In this document: piece by piece, positions 45,124 to 54,172 of the stretch | How the letters are laid out: the number at the start of each line of letters is the position of its first letter | How positions within the stretch are numbered: position 1 is the first letter of the stretch | From: Oscillospiraceae bacterium | GTDB taxonomy: Bacteria; Bacillota; Clostridia; Oscillospirales; Acutalibacteraceae | Direction: 5' to 3' | DNA: 64,000 bases | Assembly: GCA_015065785.1 (NCBI GenBank) | Contig: SVPR01000001.1 | Span: 141,863-205,862, forward strand | Position numbers and translations under genes: made by a program | Notes under the pieces: generated by a model | Seen by the model: only the letters and a program-made list of their open reading frames with translations | Told to the model about the DNA's origin: nothing | The model's database searches: none

Positions 45124-46386
45124 TTAAGAATTTTCTGTTTGTGCATTATTCTTTTTAAAGAATTTAATAATGAAAACTATTAAAAATGAACCGAGAATCG
45201 GGAAAATAGAAGTAATTAACATACCTACCTTTAAACCGATTTGTTCAGGCGTAAGATTTAAAGTATTACTCATATTTAAAGCAAATTGACTTACAGATAT
45301 ATTATCCACAACAATACCCATAAGCTGTGGTGCTAATGATGCACCAAAGTCCCCCGCAGAAGCCATTAAGGCATACGCGGCAACTCCCACCCCTTTTACC
45401 TTTTCTTCCATAAGAATAAGCGTACCGGGCCATAACATAGCGGTAAAAATACCTGTTAAAATACAAGCAACAAAACTTAAAATTGTGTTATTAGAAATAC
45501 TTATTGTAAGATAACAAATCGCAGCACAAAGCATACTTATAAGTAAAAATTTTGAAATGTTTTTACCACGCTTTGCGTATGTAATTCTTGTAATACCTAA
45601 AAGAATAGCGAACATAGCCATACCTAAAATATCGCCTAATGCCTTATTAATATTTAAAGCGTTTTCCATATATGTAGAAATCCAGTTTGACATTGTGTTT
45701 TCAGCACAGCTACCTAAAAAGATGCAGCCAACACAAAGTGCCAAACCGATAGTTCTGTTTTTATTCTTTTCCTTATTTTTTTCTTGCGAAGCTTCTTCAC
45801 TCATATCAGGGAAAGGCGAAATTTTGAACATTACGGCAGCAATGAGTGGTAATGCACCAATTAACAATACAAGATAAGACCAATTTTCATTGCCAAAGAT
45901 TTTTAAGAACAAAGTGCTTATTACGACCATTGTAAAAAATCCAAAAGCATAAAGAGAATGAAGCAAACTCATATCTTTCTGTGGATTTTCAGATGGAATT
46001 GCAGCGATTACAGGGCTTAGTAAAACCTCTGAAAGACCTGCAGAAACAGAGAAAATTATAGTACCAACAACTAAACCAACATAAGCATATTGCGGAAAGA
46101 AATTAGGTACTAATGCATAAATAAAAAGACCGAGTGATGTAATACAAGGCATTACCCTGACTACTTTTTGAATATTGAATTTTTTAGAAAATAGAGTGAA
46201 AATCAAGTCGACTAACATCTGAGTGCAAAAGTTAGTTAACACAAGTGTTCCTAAAAGTGTGTAAGAAATATTATATAAACTATGAAATGTCATAAACAAT
46301 AACGGAGGTACACTGAATATTGATGACATTGTAAAATAAGCTGTGTAACACGCTAATTTTGTGCGTTTGAAGTTTATTTTTTCCAT
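45124..46386 (-). CDS. Major facilitator superfamily transporter
   Basis: A 420-aa carrier with 12 predicted membrane helices and a short cytoplasmic loop between helices 6 and 7 (SPFPDMSEEASQEKNKEKNKNR, about 192-213). No specific subfamily motif is recognised; sugar or small-molecule export/import MFS proteins of this layout are common in Clostridia. AGGAG precedes the ATG. It follows the GIY-YIG gene by 18 bp on the same strand; the functional link is unclear. Confidence 0.82.
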   Translation of the reverse strand: MEKINFKRTKLACYTAYFTMSSIFSVPPLLFMTFHSLYNISYTLLGTLVLTNFCTQMLVDLIFTLFSKKFNIQKVVRVMPCITSLGLFIYALVPNFFPQYAYVGLVVGTIIFSVSAGLSEVLLSPVIAAIPSENPQKDMSLLHSLYAFGFFTMVVISTLFLKIFGNENWSYLVLLIGALPLIAAVMFKISPFPDMSEEASQEKNKEKNKNRTIGLALCVGCIFLGSCAENTMSNWISTYMENALNINKALGDILGMAMFAILLGITRITYAKRGKNISKFLLISMLCAAICYLTISISNNTILSFVACILTGIFTAMLWPGTLILMEEKVKGVGVAAYALMASAGDFGASLAPQLMGIVVDNISVSQFALNMSNTLNLTPEQIGLKVGMLITSIFPILGSFLIVFIIKFFKKNNAQTENS

Positions 46387-46404
46387 AAAAACTCCTATTA
46401 AAAT

Positions 46405-47235
46405 TTATTTTCTGTAAATCTCATCAAGAGTCCTACCGTCTTTATCTTTCCATTCAGTCCAACCATTTGTTGAACCACCGATAACAAACATAGAGGCACT
46501 ACTTGGAGATGTAAAAGACATTGACATTGTTAATATATATTTTTCACCTTTTTTTACAATATTACCATTTTCAAGTGCTGTTTGCCGCTGTTTTTCAATC
46601 GCCGGTGAATGACATTTACGACTCATATCGATTTCAGAATCTTCTAAAACATCAAAATGTTCACCATTATAAATACCAAAAGCAAGTGTCCCGTTTCGGG
46701 TTGTATGTAATGTATTATTTTCATTCAAGATATTTTTGGAGTTTTCCATTTTATAACCTTGAGTTGCCATTATAAATTTAATTTCTTCATATACTTCTTC
46801 TATCAAGGGAAGGTCATATTCATCAATCTCATATTTAGGATTAACAGTGTTTTCGACTTTGTATCTATTTGCTTCATGAGCTTTTGAAATTGCATGAGCT
46901 TCAAGACCACTTATCATATCAAGAGAAAAAGTTTTGTTATCAGCTAAAAACATTATAGCTTTATTCCAAAAATCTTTAGAACGATTGTGATCATCAAGTC
47001 TTCCTACACCATTACGGGTTTGACCAACATAAATTTGAGCTATTTTGTTATCATCATTCTCACTTATCAGGTAATATATACCGGGACGATTAACTCCTGA
47101 TATTTTTTTAGCTTCAGAAAGTAATGTTCTTGGAACAACATAAGTTGTCATTGTTGAAAGGTGTCTTCTTATAGAACGAATACCATCAGGTTGTCCGTTA
47201 TGATAAATTATTTCAAGTTTTTTACTAATAGCCAT
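46405..47235 (-). CDS. GIY-YIG nuclease-like protein with C-terminal DUF4357
   Basis: A 276-aa protein. Residues about 50-130 form a GIY-YIG domain (RPGIYYLISENDDNKIAQIYVGQTRNGVGRLDDHN; GIYYL and YVGQT are the two defining strands, with the Arg following). The C-terminal ASMFVIGGSTNGWTEWKDKDGRTLDEIYRK (about 246-275) is DUF4357. Such fusions are often encoded in restriction-modification loci or mobile regions, but none is visible here. It follows the S23 gene by 21 bp and has GAGGTTG as ribosome site. The role is unknown. Confidence 0.85.
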   Translation of the reverse strand: MAISKKLEIIYHNGQPDGIRSIRRHLSTMTTYVVPRTLLSEAKKISGVNRPGIYYLISENDDNKIAQIYVGQTRNGVGRLDDHNRSKDFWNKAIMFLADNKTFSLDMISGLEAHAISKAHEANRYKVENTVNPKYEIDEYDLPLIEEVYEEIKFIMATQGYKMENSKNILNENNTLHTTRNGTLAFGIYNGEHFDVLEDSEIDMSRKCHSPAIEKQRQTALENGNIVKKGEKYILTMSMSFTSPSSASMFVIGGSTNGWTEWKDKDGRTLDEIYRK

Positions 47236-47256
47236 GATATTTTCAACCTCGTAAAA

Positions 47257-47616
47257 TCATTTATTCGATTTATTTTTCAATGTGGTAACAGAAGAAACTA
47301 ACATTCGGCGCAAGTCAATACAATATTTCTGAAAAAACTCAAAATCTTCACTTGAAATACTTTCTGTATCTTTTAAAAGTTCAAGCCAATATTCGCTCTC
47401 GTTACATTCTTTTAAGGAAATCTCTAATTTTGAAATAAAGTCTTTAGTGCCTTGTGCATATTGTGCTTCGTGTATATTAGCACCAACTGAAGTACCAGAA
47501 CGCAAAAGCTGATTAACCAACGCACTCTCGATACCATTCTTTTTTATTTTTCTGCAAAGTAAAACTATCTCTTTTGCAAATTCTTTTGATTTATCTCTTA
47601 AAATACTATTAGACAT
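47257..47616 (-). CDS. S23 (IVS-encoded) four-helix-bundle protein
   Basis: A 119-aa helical protein of the family first seen in 23S rRNA intervening sequences (TIGR02436): LVNQLLRSGTSVGANIHEAQYA (about 32-53) and FISKLEISLKECNESEYWLELL (about 60-81) are the conserved helices. The fold is also that of Avd, the accessory protein of diversity-generating retroelements, but no reverse transcriptase or template repeat is here. It is stand-alone and next to a dense hairpin cluster. The function is unknown; nucleic-acid binding is likely. Confidence 0.9.
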   Translation of the reverse strand: MSNSILRDKSKEFAKEIVLLCRKIKKNGIESALVNQLLRSGTSVGANIHEAQYAQGTKDFISKLEISLKECNESEYWLELLKDTESISSEDFEFFQKYCIDLRRMLVSSVTTLKNKSNK

Positions 47617-47640
47617 AAATTACCACCTTATAAAAAAGCG

Positions 47641-47833
47641 AAGCAAACTCATAACTTAATCTCTTAACTAAAACTAAAAAGTTATGAGTTTAGAGTTATG
47701 AATTTAGCTTCGCTAAATGTTATGATATGATTGCAATAATTAACTTTGCGACAGCAAATTATAACTACGCTTTAGCGTATCATAACTTATAACTTGCCGT
47801 CTGGCAATCATAGTTGATTTTGCAAAGCAAAAT
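47641..47833. repeat. Hairpin cluster of short palindromes
   Basis: A 13-bp perfect inverted repeat (AAACTCATAACTT/AAGTTATGAGTTT, 47645-47691) is followed by five small perfect palindromes: ATTTAGC-GCTAAAT (47702-47718), TTTGC-GCAAA (47745-47758), TACGC-GCGTA (47766-47779), TTGCC-GGCAA (47794-47807) and ATTTTGC-GCAAAAT (47817-47833). They are separated by variants of TTATGA/TCATAACT. It lies between the S23 gene and guaA, reaching the guaA stop codon. Confidence 0.8.
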
Positions 47834-48813
47834 CATTCCCACTCAATTGTTCCAATCGGCTTTGGAGTAAGGTCATAAAGCACACGATTGATACCATCAA
47901 CCTCGTGAGTGATTCTGTCTGTGATTTTGTGGAGAACTGCATAAGGAATTTCTTCAATTGTAGCACTCATAGCGTCAGTTGTATTAACTGCACGGATGAT
48001 TGCAGGCCAACCCTCGTAACGCTTTGAGTCTTTAACGCCAACGCTCTTAACATCAGGAACAGCAATGAAATATTGCCATACTTTACCAGCAAGACCGTTT
48101 TTGTCAAATTCTTCACGGAGAATTGCGTCTGCCTCACGAAGAGCGTGAAGTCTGTCACGAGTAATTGCACCAAGGCAACGAACACCAAGTCCTGGGCCTG
48201 GGAATGGTTGACGATAAACCATTTCATCAGGAAGACCGAGTGCAGAGCCTACAACACGAACTTCATCTTTAAAGAGAAGTGCAACAGGCTCAACGAGCTC
48301 CATCTTCATATCTTCAGGAAGGCCACCAACATTGTGGTGAGCTTTAACGCCGTCGCTTTCAAGAATATCAGGGTAAATTGTACCTTGAGCAAGGAAAGAA
48401 ATACCCTCTAATTTTTTAGCTTCTTCATTAAATACTTCAATGAATTCGCCACCGATAATCTTTCTCTTTTTCTCAGGCTCACTAACACCTGCTAATTTGT
48501 CTAAAAATCTATCTGTAGCATCAATATAGATTAAGTTAGCATCTAATTGCTTACCGAAAACTTCAATTACCTGTTCGCTCTCGCCTTTTCTCATAAGACC
48601 GTGGTTAACATGAACGCAAACTAATTGTTTGCCGATTGCTTTAATAAGAAGTGCTGCAACAACAGAAGAGTCAACACCGCCTGAAAGAGCGAGTAAAACC
48701 TTTTTGTCACCAACTTGTTCCTGCACCTTTTTAACTTGTTCATCTATAAATGCATTTGCAAGTTCTTTTGTAGTGATTCTTTGCATATCATCAGGTCTTT
48801 TAATAAGTTCCAT
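47833..48813 (-). CDS. guaA: GMP synthase ATP-pyrophosphatase subunit (GATase domain absent)
   Basis: A 326-aa protein corresponding only to the synthetase half of GuaA: PP-loop LALSGGVDSSVVAALL (about 40-55), QGTIYPDILESDG (about 143-155), GLPEDMKMELVEPVALLFKDEVR (about 164-186) and the dimerisation domain ending in PKPIGTIEWE. It forms GMP from XMP, ATP and ammonia. The glutamine amidotransferase half is missing, as in the two-subunit archaeal enzyme; a separate amidotransferase gene should be elsewhere. The start ATG 48813 has GGAGG 9 bases before it, so this is not a truncation. Confidence 0.92.
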   Translation of the reverse strand: MELIKRPDDMQRITTKELANAFIDEQVKKVQEQVGDKKVLLALSGGVDSSVVAALLIKAIGKQLVCVHVNHGLMRKGESEQVIEVFGKQLDANLIYIDATDRFLDKLAGVSEPEKKRKIIGGEFIEVFNEEAKKLEGISFLAQGTIYPDILESDGVKAHHNVGGLPEDMKMELVEPVALLFKDEVRVVGSALGLPDEMVYRQPFPGPGLGVRCLGAITRDRLHALREADAILREEFDKNGLAGKVWQYFIAVPDVKSVGVKDSKRYEGWPAIIRAVNTTDAMSATIEEIPYAVLHKITDRITHEVDGINRVLYDLTPKPIGTIEWE

Positions 48814-48868
48814 AATTTTTTACCTCCGTTGTAATTAAATATTTGCTGAAAACCGAAATTTATTTATG

Positions 48869-50059
48869 TCAGTTAGTGTAGTTATCGAAATAACCCTGAA
48901 CAAGAACAACAGGAGTACCTTTGTCGCCTGAACCACTTGTTAAGTCGCAGAGTGAACCTATAAGGTCAGTTAACTGTCTTGGTGTTGTACCCTGAGAAGC
49001 CATATTACCAACAAGGTTGTCACTCTTTGCTTTAATGCTTTCTGAAATAGCTTTTTTAAGTTCTTCACCGCTTAAATCTTTAAAGTCATTATCTGCAAGA
49101 TATTTAAGCTTTAATTCGTTTGGTGTACCAACTAAGCCGTCAGTAAATGCCGGTGAAACGCATGGGTCAGCAAGCTCCCAGATTTTACCTTGTGGGTCTT
49201 TAAATGCACCGTCACCGTAAACCATTACTTCAACATGCTTACCTGTAGCATCAAGAATGAGCTTCTGAATTTCAAGAACAAAATCTTTACATTCTCTTGG
49301 GAAGAGCTTAATTGTATCTTCAGTTGATTTATTTGAACCAAGAAGACCATATTTTTCATTGCAACCGCTACCATCAACAGAACTGTTGAGAATATCATCA
49401 AGGCCACAAACAACCTTTGCACCATTTTTAAGAAGAATTCTCTTTGTTCTTGCACGGGTATGAATATCGCAGTTAAGAACGCAATCAGTATATTTAAGAA
49501 TTGTTGTTGGCTGATTTGCAAAGATAACCTCTACCTCAGCACCTGCTTCACGAATGATTTGTGAATAATAATCTACATAATCAACGCCTGTGAATTCGTG
49601 TTTGTTTTCGCCGAAAAGCTCACGATACTTTTCGAGTGTTAAAACATCGCTGTACGGGTTAATACCAGCTTCATCAATTTTATCTAATGAAACAAGGCAG
49701 TTACCGACTTCATCACTTGGATAGCTGAGCATAAGCACAATCTTTTTAGCACCCATTGCAATACCTTTAAGGCAGATTGCAAAACGGTTTCTTGAAAGAA
49801 TCGGGAAAATAACACCAATTGTTTCGCCACCTAATTTTGCTTTTACATCCTTTGCAATTGCGTCAACAGATGCATAGTTACCCTGGCTTCTTGCAACGAT
49901 TGACTCTGTAACAGAAATAACATCTCTGTCACGAAGACTAAAGCCTTCACTCTCAGCTGCTTCAATTACGCTGTCAGCAACGATTTTTGCGAGGTTGTCA
50001 CCTTCTCTGATGATTGGGCAACGAATACCTCTTGAAACAGTACCAACTTTTCTTTCCAT
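48869..50059 (-). CDS. Coenzyme F420-0:L-glutamate ligase-like protein (CofE family)
   Basis: A 396-aa protein with the F420_ligase fold: REGDNLAKIVADSVIEAAE near residue 18, RDRDVISVTESIVARSQGN (about 43-61), CVLNCDIHTRARTKRILLKNGAKVVCGLDDILNSSVDGSG (about 192-231) and VMVYGDGAFKDPQGK (about 278-292). CofE adds glutamates to F420 in archaea and actinobacteria; clostridia of this type generally do not make F420, so the true substrate is unknown. No other cof genes are adjacent. It stands 55 bp upstream of guaA on the same strand. Confidence 0.82.
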   Translation of the reverse strand: MERKVGTVSRGIRCPIIREGDNLAKIVADSVIEAAESEGFSLRDRDVISVTESIVARSQGNYASVDAIAKDVKAKLGGETIGVIFPILSRNRFAICLKGIAMGAKKIVLMLSYPSDEVGNCLVSLDKIDEAGINPYSDVLTLEKYRELFGENKHEFTGVDYVDYYSQIIREAGAEVEVIFANQPTTILKYTDCVLNCDIHTRARTKRILLKNGAKVVCGLDDILNSSVDGSGCNEKYGLLGSNKSTEDTIKLFPRECKDFVLEIQKLILDATGKHVEVMVYGDGAFKDPQGKIWELADPCVSPAFTDGLVGTPNELKLKYLADNDFKDLSGEELKKAISESIKAKSDNLVGNMASQGTTPRQLTDLIGSLCDLTSGSGDKGTPVVLVQGYFDNYTN

Positions 50060-50222
50060 TTTTCTTCACCTTTCATTCGGCTAAATTGACAAAAAACTTT
50101 GACAATTTATTATACCACCATCATTTTGAGTGTCAATATTTTTTACAAAAAAATCAGGTGCGAAAATAAATAAAATTTATGGCAACTTAGATAAAATTTT
50201 TCAATAAATTGCTACCAATTCA

Positions 50223-51143
50223 TTATTTTAAAATTGAGTTTTTGATTTCTTTGGTAAATTCATACATCTGAACGATTTCAAGCTTTCGGCTTTCAGTGAG
50301 CTCACCCGGATTTCTCGATCTTGTATGGAAACCGATATCAAGCCCATCAAGGCTCAAATAATACTTCGCATTAACAGGATAACACTGACATTCTGTAACA
50401 GACATATATCCTACTATATTCTGAAGCTTATCTGCTAATTTAATATTACCATCATTAAACGCTTTTATAAGCTGGCTGTAAAGCTCAGGGTGGAAATTAG
50501 CCATAACGCCCGAATAACCACTACAGCCCATTCTCAAGCTTTCAAGGAATGTAGCTGCATTAGCGTTGAAAATTTTAAGATTACTACCCCTAACAGCTTC
50601 GTGCTTTGCTTTTAACATTTCGGTATTACAGCAAGTATCCTTTAAGAAATGGAAACGACCATCTTCTGCCATCTCTTTTAAAAGCTCCGGTGTAAGTAAA
50701 CGTTTGTATGGATACGGACATTCATAAACACCAAAAGGTATTTCGGGCAAAGCATCTGCAACCTTGAGCATATTCTTAAACAAAACTTCATCGCTTTCAT
50801 CTTCTTTTGCGAATCTGTTTGAAATGAAAACATAAGCATCAATACCTGTTTCAATAAACGCTTTTGCTTCTTTGATTTGTGTTTCTAAATCATCGGCAAC
50901 ATGACCGGAAGCAACAATATCCATTCCCTCCGGTTTATTTGCCATAATAAATTTTAAAATTTCAAGACGCTCTTCAAATGATAAATAAAAAATCTCACTG
51001 CTTTGGCAAATAGCAAAAATACCATCAACGCCACGATATTCATACCACTGTAAAAGACTTAAAATACCATTGTAATCAACCTTATTGTCATCTGTGAATG
51101 GTGTTATCATTGTTGGGTAAACACCGTTTTTGATTGTTTTCAT
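50223..51143 (-). CDS. DapA/NanA-family aldolase of unknown substrate
   Basis: A 306-aa (beta/alpha)8 class I aldolase-like protein. The Schiff-base lysine is in FHFLKDTCCN (about residue 166) and a tyrosine lies in FGVYECPYP (about 136-144). The usual GTTGE loop is replaced by CQSSEIF (about 43-49), so it is unlikely to be a dihydrodipicolinate synthase, and a canonical dapA exists at 17.1 kb. It could act on a sugar acid such as N-acetylneuraminate or a keto-deoxy acid. It is adjacent to ruvX (12 bp) but probably unrelated in function. Confidence 0.78.
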   Translation of the reverse strand: MKTIKNGVYPTMITPFTDDNKVDYNGILSLLQWYEYRGVDGIFAICQSSEIFYLSFEERLEILKFIMANKPEGMDIVASGHVADDLETQIKEAKAFIETGIDAYVFISNRFAKEDESDEVLFKNMLKVADALPEIPFGVYECPYPYKRLLTPELLKEMAEDGRFHFLKDTCCNTEMLKAKHEAVRGSNLKIFNANAATFLESLRMGCSGYSGVMANFHPELYSQLIKAFNDGNIKLADKLQNIVGYMSVTECQCYPVNAKYYLSLDGLDIGFHTRSRNPGELTESRKLEIVQMYEFTKEIKNSILK

Positions 51144-51155
51144 TCAAACACTTCC

Positions 51156-51572
51156 TTATTTATTTTTACGAAAATCTATATAATCCTGCAGAATAATATC
51201 TGCCGCAACAGCATCAACTACTGCTTTTCTTTTTTTGCCCCTGATATTATTATCACTGAGAATTTTATGGGCAGAAACAGTTGTTAAACGCTCATCCCAG
51301 AACTTAATTGGTACTTCAGTTAAATCTGATAACTTTTCTCCTAAATTTTTACAGGCATCTGCTCTGAAGCCTTCAGAACCGTCCATATTTTTAGGCATTC
51401 CAACAACAATTTCTTCTGCATTTTTCTCGTTTGCAATTTCAATAATTTTATTAGCTAATGCTTCTATATTCCACTCTGTAATAACACATACGGGTGACGC
51501 AAGCATTTCTAATTTATCGCAAACCGCAATTCCTGTTCTTTTGTCTCCATAATCAACTGATAAAATTACCAT
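51156..51572 (-). CDS. ruvX: Holliday junction resolvase-like protein RuvX (YqgF)
   Basis: A 138-aa RNase H-fold nuclease with LSVDYGDKRTGIAVCD (residues 4-19), EIVVGMPKNMDGSEG (about 55-69) and FWDERLTTVSA (about 91-101), the three conserved acidic segments. The family acts in pre-16S rRNA 5' processing and possibly in recombination. The ribosome site TTGGAG is directly behind the 3' arm of the PBP terminator hairpin. Confidence 0.95.
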   Translation of the reverse strand: MVILSVDYGDKRTGIAVCDKLEMLASPVCVITEWNIEALANKIIEIANEKNAEEIVVGMPKNMDGSEGFRADACKNLGEKLSDLTEVPIKFWDERLTTVSAHKILSDNNIRGKKRKAVVDAVAADIILQDYIDFRKNK

Positions 51573-51582
51573 AATTCACTCC

Positions 51583-51618
51583 AAAAAGCCGAAAAGAGAA
51601 AACTCACTTTTCGGCTTT
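51583..51618 (-). terminator. Terminator after the PBP gene, merging into the ruvX ribosome site
   Basis: On the minus strand AAAGCCGAAAAG (51618-51607) and CTTTTCGGCTTT (51596-51585) pair perfectly, then TT and GGAG of the ruvX ribosome site. Read-through or an internal start is needed for ruvX. Confidence 0.85.
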
Positions 51619-51628
51619 GTTAATTGTT

Positions 51629-54097
51629 TTATTGACCTGCAACAGTTGGACTTGGTGGATTTTCACCTGAAGACTCAGTTGTTGACTCAACCGGCATATA
51701 ATCCTCTGTGGTTGAAGCAGCCTCAGTTGAAGATGGTGGAACAGTTGTCTGAGGAGCTGTTGTTTTAGGAGGTTTAGTCGGTTTAACTGTTGAAGGCTCT
51801 GTAGTTGTGGTTGAAAGCTGTGCTGTTGTTGCTTCATCCGGAATTTCGGAACCGATAGCATGAATCATAGCACAATTCTTACAGGTTGCCGGTAATTTTG
51901 AAGTTCTGTAATAACCTGTTGCAGTCTGAGTGCAAGTAGCGGCAGCTAAATCACCTGTTATTTTACAATACTTTCTTGCAACAACACCACTTGAAGATGG
52001 GAACGATTTATCTGGTAAATCTTCATGAATTTCGGTCATTATTTCCTTATAAATTCTACCTGCAGGGTTACCGGATACACCTTTTATCTCTCTTGGCTTG
52101 TCGTAACCATACCATACAGCAGCAACATAATAAGGTGTACCACCAACATACCAGCGGTCTTTTTCATCAGAGGTTGTACCTGTTTTACAGAAGTTATCAA
52201 CACCGGGAATTCTGTTACCAGAACCTGTACCTGAATAAGAAACAGTTCTTAACATCTGACGCATAACACCTGCTGTGCTTTCGCTGATTACCTGTTCACC
52301 TTTTGAATCACCATCAGTAAGCAAGGTTTCTGTTCCGTCATTATTGGTAACCTTATAATAACAATAAGGCTTAAAGTAATAACCATTATTACCAAACATA
52401 GCATAAGCAGCGGTCATTTCGAGTGTTGTCATGCCCTCGCTTACACCACCAACACAAATAGAAGAATAGTTACCATCGTAGTCAGGGTCATCTTCATCAG
52501 TAACTAATGTTGATATTTTCAAATCATCTACAAGGAAATCCAAGCAGGTTGAAATACCAATTCGCTTTACAAGCTGTGCAGGAACGGTATTGTATGATAC
52601 CTGTAAAGCATACTGAACAGTAACAAAAGATTTTGCAGAACCGTAAGAACCGCCATAGTTTACAGGCCATCTTGAAGAACCTAATCTGATACCGTAGTTC
52701 TGAACCATTGTTGACCAGGTTGCAACATTATTCTCAATTACAGGTGCGTAAACAGAAAGTGGTTTAATAGAAGAACCCGGCTGACGCGGTGAATCTGCTG
52801 CACGGTTAAGACCGCGGAAAGTTTTCTTTTCGCCAGCACCACCTACCATTGCAACAACTCTACCACTATAATCCATAATCGTCATAGCAGATTGAGCATT
52901 TTCCGGCTTATCTTCTGATTCCGGGAAGGTTTCTCTTGTTTCGTAAACCTTTTCAGCAATTTCTTGTGCATTTATATCAACTGCTGTGTAAATTCTGAGA
53001 CCACCAAAGAAAACCTTTCTCCAAGCCTCATTATAGGTTAAATCATATTCTTCCTGAAGATCTTCAATAACTCTGTCTATAACATACTCAACATAATAAG
53101 ATGCATATTTCGGTTCATCAGTTGAAGCAGTGTATCTGATATCATCTTCAGTATATTCTTTGTCATCCTCTTCGTCTTTAGTAACCTGGCTACCCTTATA
53201 TTTTTCACTATTTGTGAAAATCAACTCAAACTTTTCAGCTTCTTTATATTCTTTTTCTGTTAAGGTACCGTTTTCATACATAATATAAAGACAGTCCTGC
53301 TGACGCTGAAGATGATCTTCAAGCTCAGTGAATGGGTCATAATCGGCAGGTGCTTTAGTAATTACCGCAATGCTTGCACACTCTGCAACATTCAAATCTT
53401 CAACATCCTTGCCAAAGTATTCTTCAGCCGCAGTTTTTATACCATAGCAACCATTACCAAGGTAAATTGTATTAAGATAAGCTTCCATAATTCGCTCTTT
53501 TGAATAGAAGCGTTCCATATTCAAGGCATTTAAAATCTCGTAGAATTTACGGGAAATATCACGGTTATTTTCACCGGTAAGGTTTTTAATTAACTGCTGG
53601 GTAATAGTAGAACCACCGTGCTTGAATTTGTTCTTTACAACACCAAAAATCGTTCTCACCCAGTCAACACCGTTATGCTCTTCAAAACGCTTATCCTCAA
53701 GGTCGCGGAAAGCGTTAATCATATCTTGTGGAATATCCTCATAATCAATCCACACACGATTTTGTGCACCGTGAAGACGAAGAAGCTCTACTAACTCGTT
53801 ATCTTCATCATAACCATAAATAATACTTGTTTGTTGCTGATTTGCTCTGTATTCCTCCAGATCAATTACCTTTTCGCCGTAAACATACTCTTTTGCATAG
53901 CTTACAACATAAACACAGGCAACAGTAGCACAAACAACGCCGATTGCACAAAGAATACAAAAAGCTGTTAAAACCTTTTTAACAACCGGATTCATCGGCT
54001 TACGCTGTTTCTTCTTTTTGTTTGGGTTACGCCTAACACCCTTAAAATCAGAAAGCGATATTTTGCCATTACCCTTTTTACCTCGGTTATTCGCCAT
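51629..54097 (-). CDS. Class A penicillin-binding protein (PBP1A type)
   Basis: An 822-aa bifunctional peptidoglycan synthase. After a basic cytoplasmic start and one membrane helix (about 41-63) comes the GT51 glycosyltransferase (EDKRFEEHNGVDW near 135; GGSTITQQLIKNLTG near 155; EAYLNTIYLGNGCYG near 207). The transpeptidase has GSSIKPL (active Ser), SYNTVPA (SxN) and KTGTTSD. The last 90 residues are a Thr/Pro/Ser-rich tail (TTEPSTVKPTKPPKTTAPQ), typical of a wall-spanning linker. BofC-like and ispD/tarI genes are nearby. Confidence 0.96.
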   Translation of the reverse strand: MANNRGKKGNGKISLSDFKGVRRNPNKKKKQRKPMNPVVKKVLTAFCILCAIGVVCATVACVYVVSYAKEYVYGEKVIDLEEYRANQQQTSIIYGYDEDNELVELLRLHGAQNRVWIDYEDIPQDMINAFRDLEDKRFEEHNGVDWVRTIFGVVKNKFKHGGSTITQQLIKNLTGENNRDISRKFYEILNALNMERFYSKERIMEAYLNTIYLGNGCYGIKTAAEEYFGKDVEDLNVAECASIAVITKAPADYDPFTELEDHLQRQQDCLYIMYENGTLTEKEYKEAEKFELIFTNSEKYKGSQVTKDEEDDKEYTEDDIRYTASTDEPKYASYYVEYVIDRVIEDLQEEYDLTYNEAWRKVFFGGLRIYTAVDINAQEIAEKVYETRETFPESEDKPENAQSAMTIMDYSGRVVAMVGGAGEKKTFRGLNRAADSPRQPGSSIKPLSVYAPVIENNVATWSTMVQNYGIRLGSSRWPVNYGGSYGSAKSFVTVQYALQVSYNTVPAQLVKRIGISTCLDFLVDDLKISTLVTDEDDPDYDGNYSSICVGGVSEGMTTLEMTAAYAMFGNNGYYFKPYCYYKVTNNDGTETLLTDGDSKGEQVISESTAGVMRQMLRTVSYSGTGSGNRIPGVDNFCKTGTTSDEKDRWYVGGTPYYVAAVWYGYDKPREIKGVSGNPAGRIYKEIMTEIHEDLPDKSFPSSSGVVARKYCKITGDLAAATCTQTATGYYRTSKLPATCKNCAMIHAIGSEIPDEATTAQLSTTTTEPSTVKPTKPPKTTAPQTTVPPSSTEAASTTEDYMPVESTTESSGENPPSPTVAGQ

Positions 54098-54172
54098 ATA
54101 GGATTCCCTCCTGAAATTGAATAATATCTGAAATCAAGTTAAAACTAAAAGAAAAAGCAAAAGGAAAATTTC

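Noticed and set aside
47257..47616. S23 four-helix protein as Avd of a diversity-generating retroelement
   Set aside because: No reverse transcriptase, template repeat or variable repeat was found around it.
47641..47833. Regular repeats resembling a CRISPR array
   Set aside because: The palindromes differ from each other, the units are too short and uneven, there are no unique spacers, and no cas genes are present.
51629..51861. Gln/Leu-rich alternate frame inside the PBP gene tail
   Set aside because: It is the shadow of the repetitive Thr/Pro/Ser codons in the PBP C-terminus.
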